Origin: Ruminococcus sp.
Lineage (GTDB): Bacteria; Bacillota; Clostridia; Oscillospirales; Ruminococcaceae
Assembly (NCBI GenBank): GCA_014799805.1
Contig: JAAVHJ010000009.1
Coordinates: 1 to 64,000 of the forward strand
Reading direction: 5' to 3'
DNA length: 64,000 nt
Shown here: in pieces, positions 1 to 9,433 of the stretch
How the letters are laid out: every line of letters starts with the position of its first letter
Numbering within the stretch: position 1 is the stretch's first letter
The notes under the pieces: model-generated
What the model saw: only the letters and a program-made list of their open reading frames with translations
Told to the model about the DNA's origin: nothing
The model's database searches: none
Program-made: the position numbers and the translations under genes

Positions 1-2
1 AT

Positions 3-884
3 ATGCAAGAAATATTAGAATCTGTTTATAGCGTTGTACACACGATGAAACCAGTTGATTTTGTAGATATTGGTTTATTATCTTATATTATTTATTTTTT
101 CCTGAAATTAATCCGTGAAACAAGAGCTGGTCAACTGTTCAAAGGCATTGCTTTTCTATTAATTGCATACATGGTTGGCAAAATGATTGAATTAAAATCT
201 ATTACTTATATTTTGGAACATGTATTTAATATTGGAATTTTGGCAATTTTAATTTTATTTCAGCCAGAAGTACGCCGTGCAGTTGAGAAATTAGGACATA
301 CGAAATTGGGACTTGATGCAATTTTATCAGCCTCTAGTGATGAAGTTACAGCGAAATGGGCAATTGCGATTGAAGCGATTTGTGAATCTTGTGTAGAATT
401 AAGCAAAACCTGCACAGGCGCATTAATTGTAATTGAGAAACAAACGAAATTAGGCGAGCAAATCGAAAACGGAACTATTGTAAATGCAATCCCAAGCAAA
501 GAATTATTTGGCAATATTTTCTATCCCAAAACACCATTACATGATGGTGCAGTTATTATGCGTGATGGTATGATTCTGGCAGCCGCCTGTTTCTTGCCGA
601 AACCCCAAAAAGAAGAATTAATTAATAAAAAATTAGGCTCACGTCACAGGGCTGCCATTGGTATGAGTGAAAATTCAGATGCAATTGTTATTGTTGTTTC
701 CGAAGAAACAGGACAAATTTCTGTTGCAGAAAATGGAAGTTTAACAAGAGATTTTGAATTTGATACATTGCATAAGCTCTTAACGGACAAGCTCATTCCG
801 AAACAACAAGATAATAAAAAAATGCGTCTGCCACTTCTTCGCAGTCGCACAGAAAAGAGGGATTCTCATGAAAAAAATCCATGA
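3..884 (+). CDS. cdaA: Diadenylate cyclase CdaA
   Basis: Membrane enzyme that condenses two ATP into cyclic-di-AMP, the messenger controlling potassium and osmolyte balance and wall homeostasis in Firmicutes. The 293-residue protein has about three N-terminal membrane segments (residues 22-90) followed by a DAC domain. Its two signature motifs are visible: DGA at 181-183 within PLHDGAVIMRDG, and RHR at 214-216. The ATG lies two bases from the window edge, so the RBS cannot be seen, but the N-terminus matches the usual CdaA length and topology, so the gene looks complete. It overlaps cdaR by 17 nt, implying translational coupling. Confidence 0.95.
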   Translation: MQEILESVYSVVHTMKPVDFVDIGLLSYIIYFFLKLIRETRAGQLFKGIAFLLIAYMVGKMIELKSITYILEHVFNIGILAILILFQPEVRRAVEKLGHTKLGLDAILSASSDEVTAKWAIAIEAICESCVELSKTCTGALIVIEKQTKLGEQIENGTIVNAIPSKELFGNIFYPKTPLHDGAVIMRDGMILAAACFLPKPQKEELINKKLGSRHRAAIGMSENSDAIVIVVSEETGQISVAENGSLTRDFEFDTLHKLLTDKLIPKQQDNKKMRLPLLRSRTEKRDSHEKNP

Positions 885-2226
885 TTTTCAGAATTTTTTA
901 ATTAATCTGGTTGGCACAAAGCCTGTTTCTGTATTTGCTTCTATTATTTGTGCAGTTTTAATCTGGTTTTCTATTTCTGTTACTGTTTATCAAACAACGC
1001 ATGTGACATTTTATAATATTCCTGTTGTGATAGATTTAACAGACACGCCTGCAGGTGCAAATGGATTAAGTGCGATTTCCTGTGATGTTGAGACTGTCAC
1101 AGTAGAACTGGAAGGCAACCGTGCACAGATTGGAAGACTCACACAAGAAGATTTAAAAGCAAATATTATTACTTCTGATGTAGCTACAATTGGAGAATTT
1201 TCTTTTGAAATTTCTATTGAAGCAGATAAAAATATTTCTTTTATTTCTACGATTTCACCAGGCTATGCGACTGTAAAATTAGACAGAATCGAAACTAGAA
1301 CTTATGATGTAACAGCCTCCATTCCAAATGTTCATGCGACTTCAGGGCATGCGATGAGAAAAAGTGATATTACATTTGAACCAGCACAAATTGAAATTAC
1401 AGGTCCATCTACACAATTAGATACAATCGAACGAATAGAAGCTTATTCAGAAAAATCTCTTGAAATTGATAGTTTATATTCGCTTTATACAGACGAAATT
1501 AAATTATATACAACAGAAGGTGCTGTCATGGACACAGACGGCTTAGAAATCCCAAGTACAAATTTTAAAATTACAATTCCTGTTTTAACACAGAAAGAAT
1601 TAAAACTTGCTTATAAAATCCGCAATGCACCAAGTAATTTTGATTTAAACTGGTTACAAGAGCATTTGCATTTATCAGAAGAAACAATTACACTTGCTTC
1701 ACAGACAAGTACAGCCTTTGCAGAACGTGAAGATTGGGATTTAGGTATTATTAAACTTGATGATATTGGGCTTAATTACGAACATGATTTCCCTGTTGAA
1801 TTAAGCGAAGAATTTATTAATCAAAGTGGCTTGCAACAAGTGAAATTAACACTGGATAATCAAGAGCTGGCCTCCAGAGAATTTCAGGTGAATAACAGTA
1901 ATATTTCTGTTATCAATGCACCAAAAGATTTTGATATTACTGTGATTACTAGAAATCTTCCTGTCACTGTCATGGGTACAGAACAAGATTTAGATAATCT
2001 GAACACACAAGATATTTCTGTTACAATTGATTTATTAAATTATACAATTACACAGAATACATCATTTAGTACTGACGATGTAGCAATTTCATTCTATGGT
2101 GATACAACAAGATTATGGGCAGTTGGCAATTATACAGTTGCACTTGACTGTGTCGAAAAAGAAAAAGAAACAACAGCAACAACTACAGCAACAACAGTAA
2201 CAACTTCATCAAAAACTTCTGAATAA
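868..2226 (+). CDS. cdaR: CdaR (YbbR-domain) regulator of CdaA
   Basis: Extracytoplasmic partner that modulates the cyclase CdaA. One N-terminal membrane anchor (about residues 17-40) is followed by repeated YbbR-type beta modules, which recur with 'V..I.G....' and 'Y.V...P' patterns between residues 45 and 430. The C-terminus is a Thr-rich tail (about 435-452), probably disordered. The start codon lies inside the end of cdaA after a GAGGG-type RBS. In many Firmicutes glmM follows cdaR; here a strong terminator and a convergent gene follow instead. Confidence 0.9.
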   Translation: MKKIHDFQNFLINLVGTKPVSVFASIICAVLIWFSISVTVYQTTHVTFYNIPVVIDLTDTPAGANGLSAISCDVETVTVELEGNRAQIGRLTQEDLKANIITSDVATIGEFSFEISIEADKNISFISTISPGYATVKLDRIETRTYDVTASIPNVHATSGHAMRKSDITFEPAQIEITGPSTQLDTIERIEAYSEKSLEIDSLYSLYTDEIKLYTTEGAVMDTDGLEIPSTNFKITIPVLTQKELKLAYKIRNAPSNFDLNWLQEHLHLSEETITLASQTSTAFAEREDWDLGIIKLDDIGLNYEHDFPVELSEEFINQSGLQQVKLTLDNQELASREFQVNNSNISVINAPKDFDITVITRNLPVTVMGTEQDLDNLNTQDISVTIDLLNYTITQNTSFSTDDVAISFYGDTTRLWAVGNYTVALDCVEKEKETTATTTATTVTTSSKTSE

Positions 2227-2234
2227 TATAATAA

Positions 2235-2267
2235 AAAAATCCGGTTTGTTTAAGAACCGGATTTTTT
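2235..2267. terminator. Bidirectional intrinsic terminator, cdaR / glycan operon
   Basis: An 11-bp perfect stem (2236-2246 with 2255-2265), loop of 8 nt, flanked by A-run and T-run, so it can work in both directions between convergent transcription units. The stop codon of the minus-strand flippase-like gene (2250-2252) lies in its loop. Confidence 0.9.
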
Positions 2268-3185
2268 ATAGTTTATTATTTTATTTACTAGAAATGCACC
2301 TGCAACAAGAAAAATTTCTGCGACTGTCTGCCAAAGCCTTGAAATTAAAGAAATTGTCACAGCATATTCTTCTGGCATAATTAATACTAATCCTGCTGTT
2401 AAAATGCCTTCTCTTACACCAATCCCACTTGGTGCAAATAATGCCAATATGCCAATAATTGTTGATAGTCCGTAAATGCCCCCGATATATAGCCATTGTG
2501 AAGCTGTTACTGGATAAATTGCATGTACTAACATGAAAAATCCTGAACCAGCAACAAGCCAGTTTGCAATAAATAATATAACTACTTTCAGCATATCAGA
2601 ATATGCCATAGGAATTATCATATCTTTTTTAAAAATCTTACTCAAAATTTTCAGAAAAAAATTAATTATCTTTGGATGAATGCAAATAAAAAATAAAATT
2701 ATTAATATAACAGTCAGCCACATGTATTTTGCAAGTAAATCATTCGGGAAAAAAAATAAAGAAATTAAAAACAAAAATGCAGCTCCTAAGAGTGTGCATA
2801 TATTTTCCAGAAAAAAGCAAACAGTTACTTTTCTTAATGACTGATTGGCTTTTTCATAAGCAGGACATCTTGCCATTAATAAAAATACTTTTCCAGGGAT
2901 ATATTTCCCAGGGATTGATAATAAATAAGCAATCACAGCGTCAAAATGCCTGATATTACATTGATTTAATTTTGTAATAAAATGCCATAATGACGCAAGC
3001 GTGATAATATATGCAAAATATAACAAAAAAGAAATTATAATACGAAACCAGTCTAAATCCCAATTCATAGCCTGAATTTCTTCCCAATTCTGTATAAAAT
3101 ATTTTGCTAGAAAATAAATTACTAATATCAAAAATATAATTTTAATCCCATGGGAAATAAAATTTTTAATTTTTTTGTTTTTCAT
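2250..3185 (-). CDS. Flippase-like integral membrane protein (LPG synthase TM family, UPF0104)
   Basis: 311 residues, mostly hydrophobic, with about eight predicted membrane helices. It resembles the lysylphosphatidylglycerol synthetase N-terminal / UPF0104 family, including the 'PGKYIPGKVF' and 'APSGIGVREG' type conserved loops. It lacks the soluble aminoacyl-transferase domain of full MprF, so it is more likely a lipid- or glycolipid-translocation or accessory protein for the glycan made by this operon (inference). Last gene of the nine-gene minus-strand operon; its RBS (GGAG) lies within the 3' end of the GT2 gene, with a 20-nt overlap. Confidence 0.8.
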   Translation of the reverse strand: MKNKKIKNFISHGIKIIFLILVIYFLAKYFIQNWEEIQAMNWDLDWFRIIISFLLYFAYIITLASLWHFITKLNQCNIRHFDAVIAYLLSIPGKYIPGKVFLLMARCPAYEKANQSLRKVTVCFFLENICTLLGAAFLFLISLFFFPNDLLAKYMWLTVILIILFFICIHPKIINFFLKILSKIFKKDMIIPMAYSDMLKVVILFIANWLVAGSGFFMLVHAIYPVTASQWLYIGGIYGLSTIIGILALFAPSGIGVREGILTAGLVLIMPEEYAVTISLISRLWQTVAEIFLVAGAFLVNKIINYKKSGS

Positions 3186-4158
3186 ATTTTTTTATACTCC
3201 TGATTTTTTTATTAGATTCAGGTTCACATTCAATTTTTCTGATTCTATACTGAATATCTTCCAGTAATTTTCTATTTGCAGCAATTGTATCGCCTAATAA
3301 GCCAATTGTAATTGTCTGAAATCCCATCATTAATAAAATTGCTGTTAAAATAAGAGACTGCACATGCCCAGCACCATCACCCATTGCCATGAAAATTAAA
3401 AATCTGATTCCTAGTACAGCGCCAAATAAAAATAAAATAATACCTAGTATACTAAAAAATCTTAATGGCTTATACATAACAAATGATCTAATAATCACAG
3501 TTGCAGAACGTTTCATATATTTCCACATGCTAGAAAATAATCTGGAAGGTCTGGTTTCTTCATTTGTTCTAATCGGAATAGAAGTCATTGCTATTTTATT
3601 ATGTCCTGCCTGAATAATTGTTTCTAGTGTATAAGTATATTCATTGACAACATTGATTCGCAAAGCGGCATCTCTGGAATACGCCCTGAATCCACTTGGT
3701 GCATCGGGAATATCTGTTCCAGAAGTTACTCTGACAACCCAACTACCAATATGTTGAAATTTTTTCTTTTTCCAAGAAAAATGTTCCGTCTGGTCAATGG
3801 GTCTTTCTCCAATCACAATATCTGCTTTATTTTCCAGAATGGGCTTGACAAGTTTTGTAATATCTGCACCGCAATATTGATTATCTGCGTCAGTATTCAC
3901 AATAATATCTGCTCCTAAATGCAAACAAGCATCAAGTCCAGCCATAAATCCCTTGGCAAGTCCTTTATTTTTCTTAAACGAAACAATATGATGAAATCCT
4001 AATTCACGGGCTTTTTGGACTGTATTATCTTGACTTCCGTCATTAATAATTAAATACTCAATTTTATCTATGCCGTCAATATGACGTGGCAAATCATGAT
4101 AAGCTAATTCTAAAGTTTCTTCTTCGTTATAACAGGGAATCTGAATAATTAATTTCAT
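3166..4158 (-). CDS. GT2 family glycosyltransferase (polyprenyl-phosphate sugar transferase type)
   Basis: About 330 residues. The N-terminal GT-A domain begins 'MKLIIQIPCYNEEETL', with the nucleotide-binding NDGSQDNT segment and the metal-binding DAD of 'NTDADNQY'. Two hydrophobic segments follow near residues 225-300, as in DPM1/DPG-synthase-like enzymes that charge a polyprenyl phosphate. I chose the ATG at 4158 because AGAAAGGAAATG-type RBS sequence precedes it; the open frame continues upstream only by overlapping the previous gene. Likely supplies lipid-linked sugar to the membrane glycosyltransferase upstream (inference). Confidence 0.87.
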   Translation of the reverse strand: MKLIIQIPCYNEEETLELAYHDLPRHIDGIDKIEYLIINDGSQDNTVQKARELGFHHIVSFKKNKGLAKGFMAGLDACLHLGADIIVNTDADNQYCGADITKLVKPILENKADIVIGERPIDQTEHFSWKKKKFQHIGSWVVRVTSGTDIPDAPSGFRAYSRDAALRINVVNEYTYTLETIIQAGHNKIAMTSIPIRTNEETRPSRLFSSMWKYMKRSATVIIRSFVMYKPLRFFSILGIILFLFGAVLGIRFLIFMAMGDGAGHVQSLILTAILLMMGFQTITIGLLGDTIAANRKLLEDIQYRIRKIECEPESNKKIRSIKKYEKQKN

Positions 4159-4177
4159 AACATTTCCTTTCTGGTTT

Positions 4178-6616
4178 TTAATTTCTGATTTCAAAAACCA
4201 TAGACTGTATTGGAATACCAACAATTCGAGTATCTTGTTGATTAATAATAGACGCTTCCCAAATATCTGTTTGAAAACCAATTGCATTAGAACCATCTTG
4301 CAAATATCTTGCTGGAATCTTGAACACAAGTGACTTTCCATTATTACTATCTGAAATAATCTGTGTATCTACAATACTACCATTAATAACTAACCGCACT
4401 GGAAATACTTCTCTATCTAATTCCCGTAAAGGCAATTTGCTTGCTAAATTTACAGTCAAATCATAATCTTTTTGTTCTAATATACAACGAATGGCAGAAT
4501 TTTCGCTATTTGTCCAGCAGAATGTTTTTTCATAATCGCCAAAGCCATATAATTTATAATGATTGATAGTAGAAGCAGGATATCTTAACCAATCATGCAA
4601 ATAAGAATATAAATAAATTTGCCTTGCCTGTGCCTTAAATTCTAACGGCATACCTTTTTCAGCACTTGTATTTTTATCTTCCATGCAATTAATCATGTCT
4701 GTATAAATAATTTCTAAATTATTATCTAAATCATAAGTATATGACTTGCTTGCAATCAAATAAACATTCTCATATTGCAAAGCTAATAAATCTAATTGCT
4801 CTTGTATATTTTTTTCAGCTGGATATACATGGGCTTGTGTAATGGCTTTTATAGGCAACCAAAGTGTTGACAAATAATAATTTTCTATCACAACACAATC
4901 ATTTTGATTAATATGCATGGTAATATCTTCTAAATTTTCCCACTCCATGCGGGTATCGTCTTTGTGTGTTCTTAAAAAATTTGCATATGGCATAGAAAAA
5001 CATAAACTTGCAATCATCACAGGATAAATAATTATTTTACTTAAATTATCAATTGCAGTCACGCCAAATAAAATTGCCACAGGAATAAATGGCACTAAAT
5101 ATCTTGCATAATAATCATAATAATCAATTTCAAATCGCAAAAAACTTGAATAAATCAGCACACAATAAAAAAACGAAATAAATATGACTAATTTTTCTTT
5201 ACTGACAAGAAATAATTTAGATTTTAGCAAAGCAATGATAATTCCAACTGGTATTAATAGCATACCTGCATTTTCGATAAAGCCTATGATTGTAAGTGAT
5301 ACACTTTCTTCAAGTGTTTCTAATTTATCCATGCTTTTATAAATAATATATAAAATTGGCAATGCAAGCAGACAAACTAATAGCCATTTTAAAAATTTAG
5401 AATTTTTTTTCAGATAAATTATTTTAACATGTTTATCTATGATAATAAAATATACCAAACAAATAATTTCTAAAATTAAACCCGTGATGACTACTGCCTG
5501 TGAAATATTCTGGACATTCACACCCCCAACAAATACAGAACGGTAATTATTCATTGTATAAAAAGGCTGAACTTGTCGCATTGCAAAATAACTTGCCAAA
5601 TAAATCGGAATCATAATATTTAATAATATCGCAAATATATTTTTTCTTGTAAAAAAATACAATCCCGCATATACTAGCAAAATATAGGGCAAAATAGTAT
5701 AAATCGACACATGATAACAACTAAAAACGGCAATTGGCAAAACAGAAAATTTAACTTGTTCTGGTTTTTGCTTATCTGTTAAAAAATATAAAAATAATAA
5801 AATTAATACAGCCAGAAACATTTCTGTCAGGGTAGACTTTGCAACCCAGATTACAATTGGCGATAATGCTAATAAACTACATGCTGTAATTGCAGAACAA
5901 GATTTTAAATTTAAATTCTGGCATACAAAATATAATAACAATATTGCTAATAAATAAAATATATTCTGAATTTCTGCCATGTGTGCCATGCCAAATAAAT
6001 TGCCCCATAGGGCAAGCATTGCCGCATAAGTTGGGATTCCGTGATAAATTCCAGAAACAGGACTTATTGTTCTATCATAGACAGTATCAGGATAATTTTT
6101 ACTTGGAATATCATAACCAACTAATTTATTATGCACAGCAGTCTGAAAATTTTTCTTTGATTCTTCAGAATCTAATAAATCATATTCTATAAAATCCTGT
6201 TGTCTGTCATCATAACCATGCATGAAATTAATGGCTACGCATTGATAAACGCCTTCATCTTGTCCCATGCCGAATAATTCATTTTTTTGACTCACAAAAG
6301 CAAGTCCTATTACAGCAATTATTACTGGAATTAAAATTTTTTTGATATTCCAGTTAATTTCTAATTTTTTAGGCTGATATTTCAAATATACTAGCAAAAA
6401 TAGCAACAAATCAAGACAAGCTGTGATACCAATGCCTCTGAATAAACTATATTCATCCAGAACAAACAAAGTCATAGTTGCTAATATATACGAACAGAAA
6501 AACCAAGAAATTCCGAGTGTTAAAATTTCAATGATATTTCTTTTTTGAAATAAAATTCCTCCTGTTCCTAAGCATAATATCACACTTACAATTGTCAGAA
6601 TCAAAAAACTATTCAT
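4178..6616 (-). CDS. Polytopic membrane glycosyltransferase (GT39/GT83-like)
   Basis: 812 residues with about 12 membrane helices in the first 560 residues and a soluble C-terminal part. The first extracytoplasmic loop carries an acidic pair, D120-E121, in 'GMGQDEGVYQ', the position of the catalytic acid of PMT/ArnT-type enzymes that use polyprenyl-phosphate sugar donors outside the membrane. The family call is from topology and this motif only. The soluble tail (about 600-812) is probably extracellular and may bind the acceptor. Sits between two GT4 genes and a GT2 gene whose product could make its lipid-linked donor. Confidence 0.7.
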   Translation of the reverse strand: MNSFLILTIVSVILCLGTGGILFQKRNIIEILTLGISWFFCSYILATMTLFVLDEYSLFRGIGITACLDLLLFLLVYLKYQPKKLEINWNIKKILIPVIIAVIGLAFVSQKNELFGMGQDEGVYQCVAINFMHGYDDRQQDFIEYDLLDSEESKKNFQTAVHNKLVGYDIPSKNYPDTVYDRTISPVSGIYHGIPTYAAMLALWGNLFGMAHMAEIQNIFYLLAILLLYFVCQNLNLKSCSAITACSLLALSPIVIWVAKSTLTEMFLAVLILLFLYFLTDKQKPEQVKFSVLPIAVFSCYHVSIYTILPYILLVYAGLYFFTRKNIFAILLNIMIPIYLASYFAMRQVQPFYTMNNYRSVFVGGVNVQNISQAVVITGLILEIICLVYFIIIDKHVKIIYLKKNSKFLKWLLVCLLALPILYIIYKSMDKLETLEESVSLTIIGFIENAGMLLIPVGIIIALLKSKLFLVSKEKLVIFISFFYCVLIYSSFLRFEIDYYDYYARYLVPFIPVAILFGVTAIDNLSKIIIYPVMIASLCFSMPYANFLRTHKDDTRMEWENLEDITMHINQNDCVVIENYYLSTLWLPIKAITQAHVYPAEKNIQEQLDLLALQYENVYLIASKSYTYDLDNNLEIIYTDMINCMEDKNTSAEKGMPLEFKAQARQIYLYSYLHDWLRYPASTINHYKLYGFGDYEKTFCWTNSENSAIRCILEQKDYDLTVNLASKLPLRELDREVFPVRLVINGSIVDTQIISDSNNGKSLVFKIPARYLQDGSNAIGFQTDIWEASIINQQDTRIVGIPIQSMVFEIRN

Positions 6617-6627
6617 GTCAAATCCTT

Positions 6628-7824
6628 TCAGATGGTTTGTTTCTGGTCTAATGTTTCAAAAAACTGTCGATATTTTTCAATAATTACATTCCAGTCAAAA
6701 TGCTTTCTGACATAATCCCGACCATTTAAACCCATTTGATTGGCAATTTCTTGATTTTTTAAAAAATAATTTACACAACCCTCAAATTCAAAATAATTAT
6801 TAAAATATAATCCGCCTGAAGATTCTCTTGCAAAATTTTTTGTTACTTTGCATGCTTCATGCACCAGAACAGGTCTTTTACAAAGCCAACTTTCCATAAT
6901 GACCAAAGAAAAGCTTTCATTTTTAGATGGTTGGCATAATAATTCTGCTGCACCATAGGCGTTATATTTATCTTGTATTTCTACAAAACCTAAATCTATA
7001 ATATCTTGTTTAACACCAACTGGAATTTCAATTTCTCCGCCACCAATTAAAACTAATTTCAAATCTGACGGATTGCGTTTTTTAAACTGTTCAAAATATT
7101 TTAGTAATACATGGACATTTTTGCCTAAATCTTTACGTCCTGCATATAAAATAAATTTTTCCTGAATCTTAAATTTTTTTCTGAATTCTTCGGGATAAGA
7201 TTCTAAATTAATATCCATGCCAATTCCCATTACAATTTTTTGAATTTTACTAGTATCATAAACTTTTTCTGTTAATTCAAGTTCAGGTTTTGCATTAAAA
7301 ATCATACCAGCGACTTGACAATATAATTCTCTGTAAATTTTCATATATAAATATGCTTCATCATGAAAACAAGGAATCATAACGGCTTTCTGGGGACAAG
7401 CTTTTATGCCATAATAGGTTGTCCCGAACATATAGGGAATATAAACAAATGCTGTATAATTCTCTTGATTTTCAGCAATATATTGATATAAATCAGGGCT
7501 ATTTATCATTTCCTGTATAAAAATTTTTTCTTCCTGTTCTGTTGGCTGAATATGATTCATTAATTTTAAATTAATTTCATCAAAAACTTTTGTATTACGC
7601 TTACGGACTTTAAATCTCCTGACAGGGATTTCCTGAATAATTTCTATGCCCTCAGGATAATAATTTTCATTCCAATCACTGACAAATTCTCTGACACAAG
7701 TTGTTAAAATTTCTACTTCCATACCCGCCTGATGCAAATGTTTTGTCACTTCTCTGGTCTCCATTTCAGCTCCGCCTGGGATTTTTTCCGCATACCATGG
7801 TATCACAAATGCAATTTTTTTCAT
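6628..7824 (-). CDS. GT4 family glycosyltransferase
   Basis: 398-residue GT-B enzyme. The N-terminus has 'PGGAEMETREVTKHL', typical of GT4 acceptor-side domains. The C-terminal donor domain shows 'ILYAGRKDLGKNVHVLL' and the conserved 'QPSKNESFSLVIMESW' E-x7-E region that binds the nucleotide sugar. Its start overlaps the stop of the preceding GT4 gene in an ATGA arrangement, so the two are translationally coupled. Probably adds a sugar on the cytoplasmic face during assembly of the exported glycan; donor and acceptor cannot be told from sequence. Confidence 0.9.
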   Translation of the reverse strand: MKKIAFVIPWYAEKIPGGAEMETREVTKHLHQAGMEVEILTTCVREFVSDWNENYYPEGIEIIQEIPVRRFKVRKRNTKVFDEINLKLMNHIQPTEQEEKIFIQEMINSPDLYQYIAENQENYTAFVYIPYMFGTTYYGIKACPQKAVMIPCFHDEAYLYMKIYRELYCQVAGMIFNAKPELELTEKVYDTSKIQKIVMGIGMDINLESYPEEFRKKFKIQEKFILYAGRKDLGKNVHVLLKYFEQFKKRNPSDLKLVLIGGGEIEIPVGVKQDIIDLGFVEIQDKYNAYGAAELLCQPSKNESFSLVIMESWLCKRPVLVHEACKVTKNFARESSGGLYFNNYFEFEGCVNYFLKNQEIANQMGLNGRDYVRKHFDWNVIIEKYRQFFETLDQKQTI

Positions 7825-8906
7825 GTTAATTCTCCTGTGATAAATTTTTCTAACTGTCTGGCAAATATAGCTTTAATTTTTTCATACTGAAAATCTTTCA
7901 GCCGTTCCTGCTGATTTGCAATTATCTGATTTCTTAAATTTTTATGTTTTACAATTTTATCAATTAATAAACTAATTTCTGCTGGATTTTTAGACTTTAC
8001 GACAATGCCACTATTGCCCATAGTCCACGGAATCGCACAACTTTGATAAGCAATCACTGGAATATTAAAATACATGGCTTCTACTAACGGCACACAAAAT
8101 CCTTCATGTTCACTCATGCATAAAAATATATCAGCAATATGATAATATGCTAATATTTCAGAAAATTTAATATGCCCCGTAAAAATAACATCGTTCAGCT
8201 CCAGAGCTTCGACATATTTCACTAATCTATGATAATATTTTTCCATGCCTCCAGCATTTCCAACAAAAATTAATCTTGATTTTGGATTGATATATTTTTT
8301 ATAAAATGCAAAAATTTTGATAATATCCTGATGCTTTTTATTGGGTGCGATTCGTCCGACAAAAATAATATTTGTCCAGTTCTCTTGAGAATATTTTTTA
8401 ATAATAAAATTATCAGGCTTTTTTTCATAATCTGCAAACGGGATTAAAATTGGTCTGATATCTATCGGACAAGTAAACCCTGCTTTTTTTAAATCTTGTT
8501 GATTAAATTTTGAATCCGCTAAGCAATAATCTATTTTACTAGCTAAATTTTGCAGACCGTCCAGTCCATACTGTGCATTTGCTTCTGCTTGTGCATTATA
8601 GCCATGAAAAAATTCTGGTGGTGTAATATTATGATAAATCATGATTTTTCTGCAAGCATATTGTTCTAAGCTGTAATTTAATTTTGAACCTGTTGACATG
8701 TGATATAAAATAATATCTGAATTATCCAGTTTAGGCATGCCATTACATAAATCTGATGCTGTATGCTTGGGCAATCTCTGGTCAACAACTTCTGCATAAA
8801 TACTGGTATCATAATTTAATTCCTGCATTGCTTTTTTTAATGCAATCGTATCATTTCCGACAGCGTCACCAAATGCTAAAGTCGGCAAAAATTGTATGAT
8901 TCTCAT
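7821..8906 (-). CDS. GT4 family glycosyltransferase
   Basis: 361 residues, GT-B fold. The C-terminal half has 'IIFVGRIAPNKKHQDIIKIF' and 'LCMSEHEGFCVPLVEAM', the nucleotide-sugar binding E-x7-E region of retaining GT4 enzymes. The N-terminus 'MRIIQFLPTLAFGDAVGNDT' resembles enzymes from surface polysaccharide clusters that make contact with phospholipid-linked acceptors. ATGA overlap with the upstream small coiled-coil gene and with the downstream GT4 gene indicates tight coupling. Specificity unknown. Confidence 0.9.
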   Translation of the reverse strand: MRIIQFLPTLAFGDAVGNDTIALKKAMQELNYDTSIYAEVVDQRLPKHTASDLCNGMPKLDNSDIILYHMSTGSKLNYSLEQYACRKIMIYHNITPPEFFHGYNAQAEANAQYGLDGLQNLASKIDYCLADSKFNQQDLKKAGFTCPIDIRPILIPFADYEKKPDNFIIKKYSQENWTNIIFVGRIAPNKKHQDIIKIFAFYKKYINPKSRLIFVGNAGGMEKYYHRLVKYVEALELNDVIFTGHIKFSEILAYYHIADIFLCMSEHEGFCVPLVEAMYFNIPVIAYQSCAIPWTMGNSGIVVKSKNPAEISLLIDKIVKHKNLRNQIIANQQERLKDFQYEKIKAIFARQLEKFITGELT

Positions 8907-9433
8907 GATGTTCTTCTCCGAAGTTTTTCATTTTCAGCCGTTAATGCTTTTATCTGACTGCGTAAAGCCTGAATTTCCTGTTTATTTGCAGATTGTTTCA
9001 ATTCCAGTGTTTCGATTCTGGAAACTAATTCTGTCAGATTAATCTGGTCAGAATCACTTTTAGAATTAATATATTGCTGAATTTGATTCACAGAATTTGC
9101 TGTATGCAAATTTAATGCATTTTGTTCTGTCATGATAGGCAAAATATAAAATTTCATGAGTTTACGCAATATTTTTTTAATAAAAATAATGATAAAATTC
9201 CCCTCAATTGGTTTATAGGGTTCTATTTGATTGCGAATATTTAAATATTCAGAACTTTGTTGCAAAGAAGCCAGTTCAAAATGATGTTCTGCATGATTTA
9301 TTTCTTGTGCAAAGGGAATTTCTTCAAAATCCAGCATAGAATCCTGATAGCCTTTTTGTTTAATTTCCATGCGTATTTGATTCATAATTTCATCAATATT
9401 AATAATATTAATAGTATTTATTTCATTCTGCAT
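8903..9433 (-). CDS. Coiled-coil protein of glycan operon, function unknown
   Basis: 176 residues; I do not recognise the family. It is hydrophilic with one short hydrophobic, Lys-flanked patch near residues 78-100 (amphipathic or membrane-contacting) and a C-terminal heptad-rich coiled coil (about 130-174) ending in an Arg-rich tail. A clear AAAGGAG RBS precedes the ATG. It overlaps the FkbM gene by 11 nt and the following GT4 by 4 nt, so it is an integral operon member; a role as a scaffold or length-control partner for the transferases is only a guess. The coiled coil resembles in style the one at the FkbM N-terminus. Confidence 0.65.
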   Translation of the reverse strand: MQNEINTINIINIDEIMNQIRMEIKQKGYQDSMLDFEEIPFAQEINHAEHHFELASLQQSSEYLNIRNQIEPYKPIEGNFIIIFIKKILRKLMKFYILPIMTEQNALNLHTANSVNQIQQYINSKSDSDQINLTELVSRIETLELKQSANKQEIQALRSQIKALTAENEKLRRRTS

